Shown: positions 61,076 to 64,000 of the stretch, piece after piece
How positions within the stretch are numbered: the first letter of the stretch is position 1
Layout of the letters: each line of letters opens with the position of its first letter
Assembly (NCBI GenBank): GCA_003116995.1
Contig: BDSL01000020.1
Location: 1,178,001 to 1,242,000, forward strand
Direction of reading: 5' to 3'
Source: Yamagishiella unicocca
Lineage: Eukaryota; Chlorophyta; Chlorophyceae; Chlamydomonadales; Volvocaceae
DNA: 64,000 nt
Program-made: the position numbers and the translations under genes
Notes under the pieces: model-generated
Database searches by the model: none
What the model was told of the DNA's origin: nothing
The model's input: only the letters and a program-made list of their open reading frames with translations

Positions 61076-62559
61076 CTAACCACCATGGCCATTTGCAGGT
61101 ACCTCTTGCGCTTTGCTGCTGGCCCCAACTCTTTCGGTATTGATTATTAACATCATTGAAAGATCAAAGCGCAAGTTTGGTGCCATTTGGCCAAAGCACT
61201 GCACCTGTAGGACAAGGCAAACCTGGGCAGTTAGCTCGTTGCTCTGTGCTTTGCTAACCACCATGGCCATTTTCAGGTACCTGTTGCGGTTTGCTGCTGG
61301 CCCCAAATCTTTCGGTATTGATTATTAATATCATTAAAAGACCAAAGCGCAAGTTTGGTGCCATTTGGTCAAGGCAATGCACCTGTAGGACAAGGCAAAC
61401 CTGGGCAGTTACCTCGTTGCTCTGTGCTTTGCTAACCACCATGGCCATTTTCAGGTACCTCTTGCGGTTTGCTGCTGGCCCCAAATCTTTCGGTATTGAT
61501 TATAAATATCATTGAAAGATCAAAGCGCAAGCTTGGTGCCATTTGGTCAAGGCACTGCACCTGTAGGACAGGGCAAACCTGGGCAGTTACCTCGTTGCTC
61601 TGTGCTTTGCTAACCACCATGGCCATTTGCAGGTACCTGTTGCGGTTTGCTGCTGGCCCCAAATCGTTTCGGTATTGATTATTAACATCATTGAAAGACC
61701 AAAGCGCAAGTTTGGTGCCATTTGGCCAAAGCACTGCACCTGTAGGACAAGGCACCCCTGAGCAGTTTGCTCGTTGCTCTGTGCTTTGCTAACCACCATG
61801 GCCATTTTCAGGTACCTCTTGCGGTTTGCTGCTGGCCCCAATTCTTTCGGTATTGATTATTATCATTGAAAGATCAAAGCGCAAGTTTGGTGCCATTTGG
61901 CCAAGGCAATTCACCTGTAGGACAAGGCAAACCTGAGCAGTTACCTCGTTGCTCTGTGCTTTGCTAACCACCATGGCCATTTTCAGGTACCTCTTGCGGT
62001 TTGCTGCTGGCCCCAAATCGTTTCGGTATTGATTATTAACATCATTGAAAGATCAAAGCGCAAGTTTGGTGCCATTTGGTCAAGGCAATGCACCTGTAGG
62101 ACAAGGCAAACCTGGACAGTTAGCTTGTTGCTCTGTGCTTTGCTAACCACCATGGCCATTTGCAGGTACCTCTTGCGCTTTGCTGCTGGCCCCAACTCTT
62201 TCGGTATTGATTATTAACATCATTGAAAGATCAAAGCGCAAGTTTGGTGCCATTTGGCCAAAGCACTGCACCTGTAGGACAAGGCAAACCTGGGCAGTTA
62301 CCTCGTTGCTCTGTGCTTTGCTAACCACCACGGCCATTTTCAGGTACCTGTTGCGGTTTGCTGCTGGCCCCCAATCTTTCGGTAATGATTATTAACATCA
62401 TTGAAAGACCAAAGCGCAAGTTTGGTGCCATTTGGTCAAGGCAATGCACCTGTAGGACAAGGCAAACCTGGGCAGTTAGCTCGTTGCTCTGTGCTTTGCT
62501 AACCACCATGGCCATTTTCAGGTACCTCTTGCGGTTTGCTGCTGGCCCCAACTCTTTCG

Positions 62560-64000
62560 GTATCTCATTGAAAGATCAAAGCGTTGGTGCCATTTGGTCA
62601 AGGCACTGCACCTGTATGGGCAGTTACCTCGTTGCTCTGTGCTTTGCTAACCACCATGGCCATTTTCAGGTAAACTCTTTCGGTATTGATTATTAACATC
62701 ATTGAAAGATCAAAGCAAGTTTGGTGCCATTTGGCCAAAGCACTGCACCTGTAGGACAAGGCAAACCTGGCAGTTTGCTCGTTGCTCTGTGCTTTGCTAA
62801 CCACCATGGCCATTTTCAGGTACCTGTTGCGGTTTGCTGCTGGCCCCAATCTTTCGGTATTGATTATTAACATCATTGAAAGACAAAGCGCAAGTTTGGT
62901 GCCATTTGGTCAAGGCAATGCACCTGCAAGTGTAGCTCTGTGCTTTGCTAACCACCATGGCCATTTTCAGGTACCTTTGCTAAACCATGGACCATTTGGT
63001 GCCAGGTCCAATGCGTTTTCTCGTTGCTCTGTGCTTTGCTAACCACCATGGCCATTTTCAGGTACCTCTAAATCATTTCATTGGTGCCCAAGGCATCAAT
63101 CAGGTATTTGAAAAGGCATCATTGAAAGATCAAAGCAAGTTTGGTGCCATTTGGCGCAAGTAGGACAAAAACCTGGCACAGGCCATTTTCAGGTACCTGT
63201 TGCAAGGCACTGGTGCATTTGGTTGCACCTGTAGGACAAGGCAAACCTGGGCAGTTACTCGTTGCTCATGTTTTCAGGTACCTTTTTGCTAACTTTCGCA
63301 TCATTGCTTGGTGCCCAAGGCAAACCTGTTGGGCAGGGTGCTTTGCTGGCCCAGGTACCTCTTGCGGTTTGCTGCTGGCCCCAAATCTTTCGGTATTGAT
63401 TATTAACATCATTGAAAGACCAAAGCGCAAGTTTGGTGCCATTTGGTCAAGGCACTGCACCTGTAGGACAAGGCAAACCTGGGCAGTTAGCTCGTTGCTC
63501 TGTGCTTTGCTAACCACCATGGCCATTTTCAGGTACCTCTTGCGGTTTGCTGCTGGCCCAAATCTTTCGGTATTGATTATTAACATCATTGAAAGACAAA
63601 GCGCAAGTTTGGTGCCATTTGGTCAAGGCACTGCACCTGTAGGACAAGGCAAACCTGGGCAGTTACCTCATTGCTCTGTGCTTTGCTAACCACCATGGCC
63701 ATTTTCAGGTACCTCTTGCGGTTTGGTGCCATTTGGTCAAGCACTGCGTAGGACAAGGCAAACCTGCAGTTACCTCATTGCTCTGTGCTTTGCTAACCAC
63801 CATGGCCATTTTCAGGTACCTCTTGCGGTTTGCTGCTGGCCCCAAATCTTTCGGTATTGATTATTAACATCATTGAAAGACAAAGCGCAAGTTTGGTGCC
63901 ATTTGGTCATTGTAGGACAAGGCAAACCTGGGCAGTTAAACCACCATCCATTGGTAAAATCTTTCGGTATTGATTATTAACATCATTGAAAGATCAAAGC
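62560..64000. repeat. Scrambled, partly deleted satellite monomers
   Basis: From about 62563 the monomers lose internal pieces at many points (TATCTCATTG, GCGTTGGTGCC, CCTGTATGGGCAG, GGTAAACTC). Between 62930 and 63360 only short satellite words remain in disturbed order. Near-complete monomers return at 63350-63720 and 63800-63900 but still carry single-base losses. See the finding on whether this is real. Confidence 0.85.

Larger units (their letters stand above)
47276..64000. repeat. 178-bp tandem satellite, array B (about 94 monomers, continues past the window)
   Basis: Same satellite family, orientation and variants as the array left of the transposon. The first monomer resumes exactly where the other array was cut (TAGGACAAGGCAAACC). 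Further variants appear here: TTTGCAGGTACC in place of TTTTCAGGTACC (for example 57712, 59848, 61093, 62161), AAGCTTGGTGCC (a HindIII word), and short deletions of the TTAACATCATT stretch (60614, 61860). Monomer register is kept until about 62.56 kb and then breaks down. Confidence 0.98.

Noticed and set aside
34271..64000. Hundreds of 60-76-codon open frames on both strands, one per satellite monomer
   Set aside because: They repeat with the 178-bp period, occur on both strands at once, and are broken by single-base insertions in many copies. They follow from the repeat and are not a gene family.

Overview
This window looks like nuclear DNA of a volvocine green alga (Chlamydomonas/Volvox relatives). 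The left half is GC-rich, with many short GT-AG introns. TGTAA, the volvocine polyadenylation signal, lies downstream of several genes, and the best-recognised gene is an intact orthologue of the Chlamydomonas flagellar kinesin-II subunit FLA10. Gene models were built by hand from reading-frame continuity, splice sites and intron phase. No alignment could be run.

Layout, 1-32.4 kb (genes). (1) About 1-4350, minus: a multi-exon protein with an N-terminal TIR-like domain followed by a right-handed beta-helix; its 3' end runs off the window. (2) 5606-13981, minus: FLA10-type kinesin-II motor, 22 coding exons, 781 aa, all splice phases consistent. (3) 15057-18837, plus: TPR-repeat protein, 977 aa, divergent from FLA10 across about 1.1 kb. 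(4) 19296-21986, plus: soluble CAF16/ABCI-type ABC ATPase, 375 aa. (5) 24451-25461, minus: DUF2358-family, probably plastid protein, 288 aa. (6) 25755-28017, plus: p24/TMED GOLD-domain cargo receptor, 210 aa, with two GC-AG introns. (7) 28663-32430, plus: an unrecognised 913-aa membrane protein with a His-rich segment, a long run of E-R tetrads, hydrophobic segments and six copies of a 54-residue repeat. These are ordinary eukaryotic neighbours, not an operon. They cover ciliary transport, secretory traffic, plastid and unknown functions.

Layout, 34.3-64 kb (satellite). A 178-bp tandem satellite fills the rest: about 40 monomers at 34.27-41.50 kb and about 94 at 47.28-64.0 kb. Monomer variants recur in higher-order blocks of about 1070, 1096, 1245, 1248 and 1264 bp. 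The array is split by a 5773-bp DNA element (41503-47275) with perfect 11-bp terminal inverted repeats and a TAG target duplication. The element carries a small spliced gene, G-rich minisatellites and internal duplications, but no transposase I recognise. The last 1.4 kb of the satellite is scrambled, which could be a real array edge or an assembly problem.

Most interesting points: the satellite with higher-order structure and its transposon insertion, the TIR plus beta-helix protein, and the repeat-built membrane protein beside the satellite.
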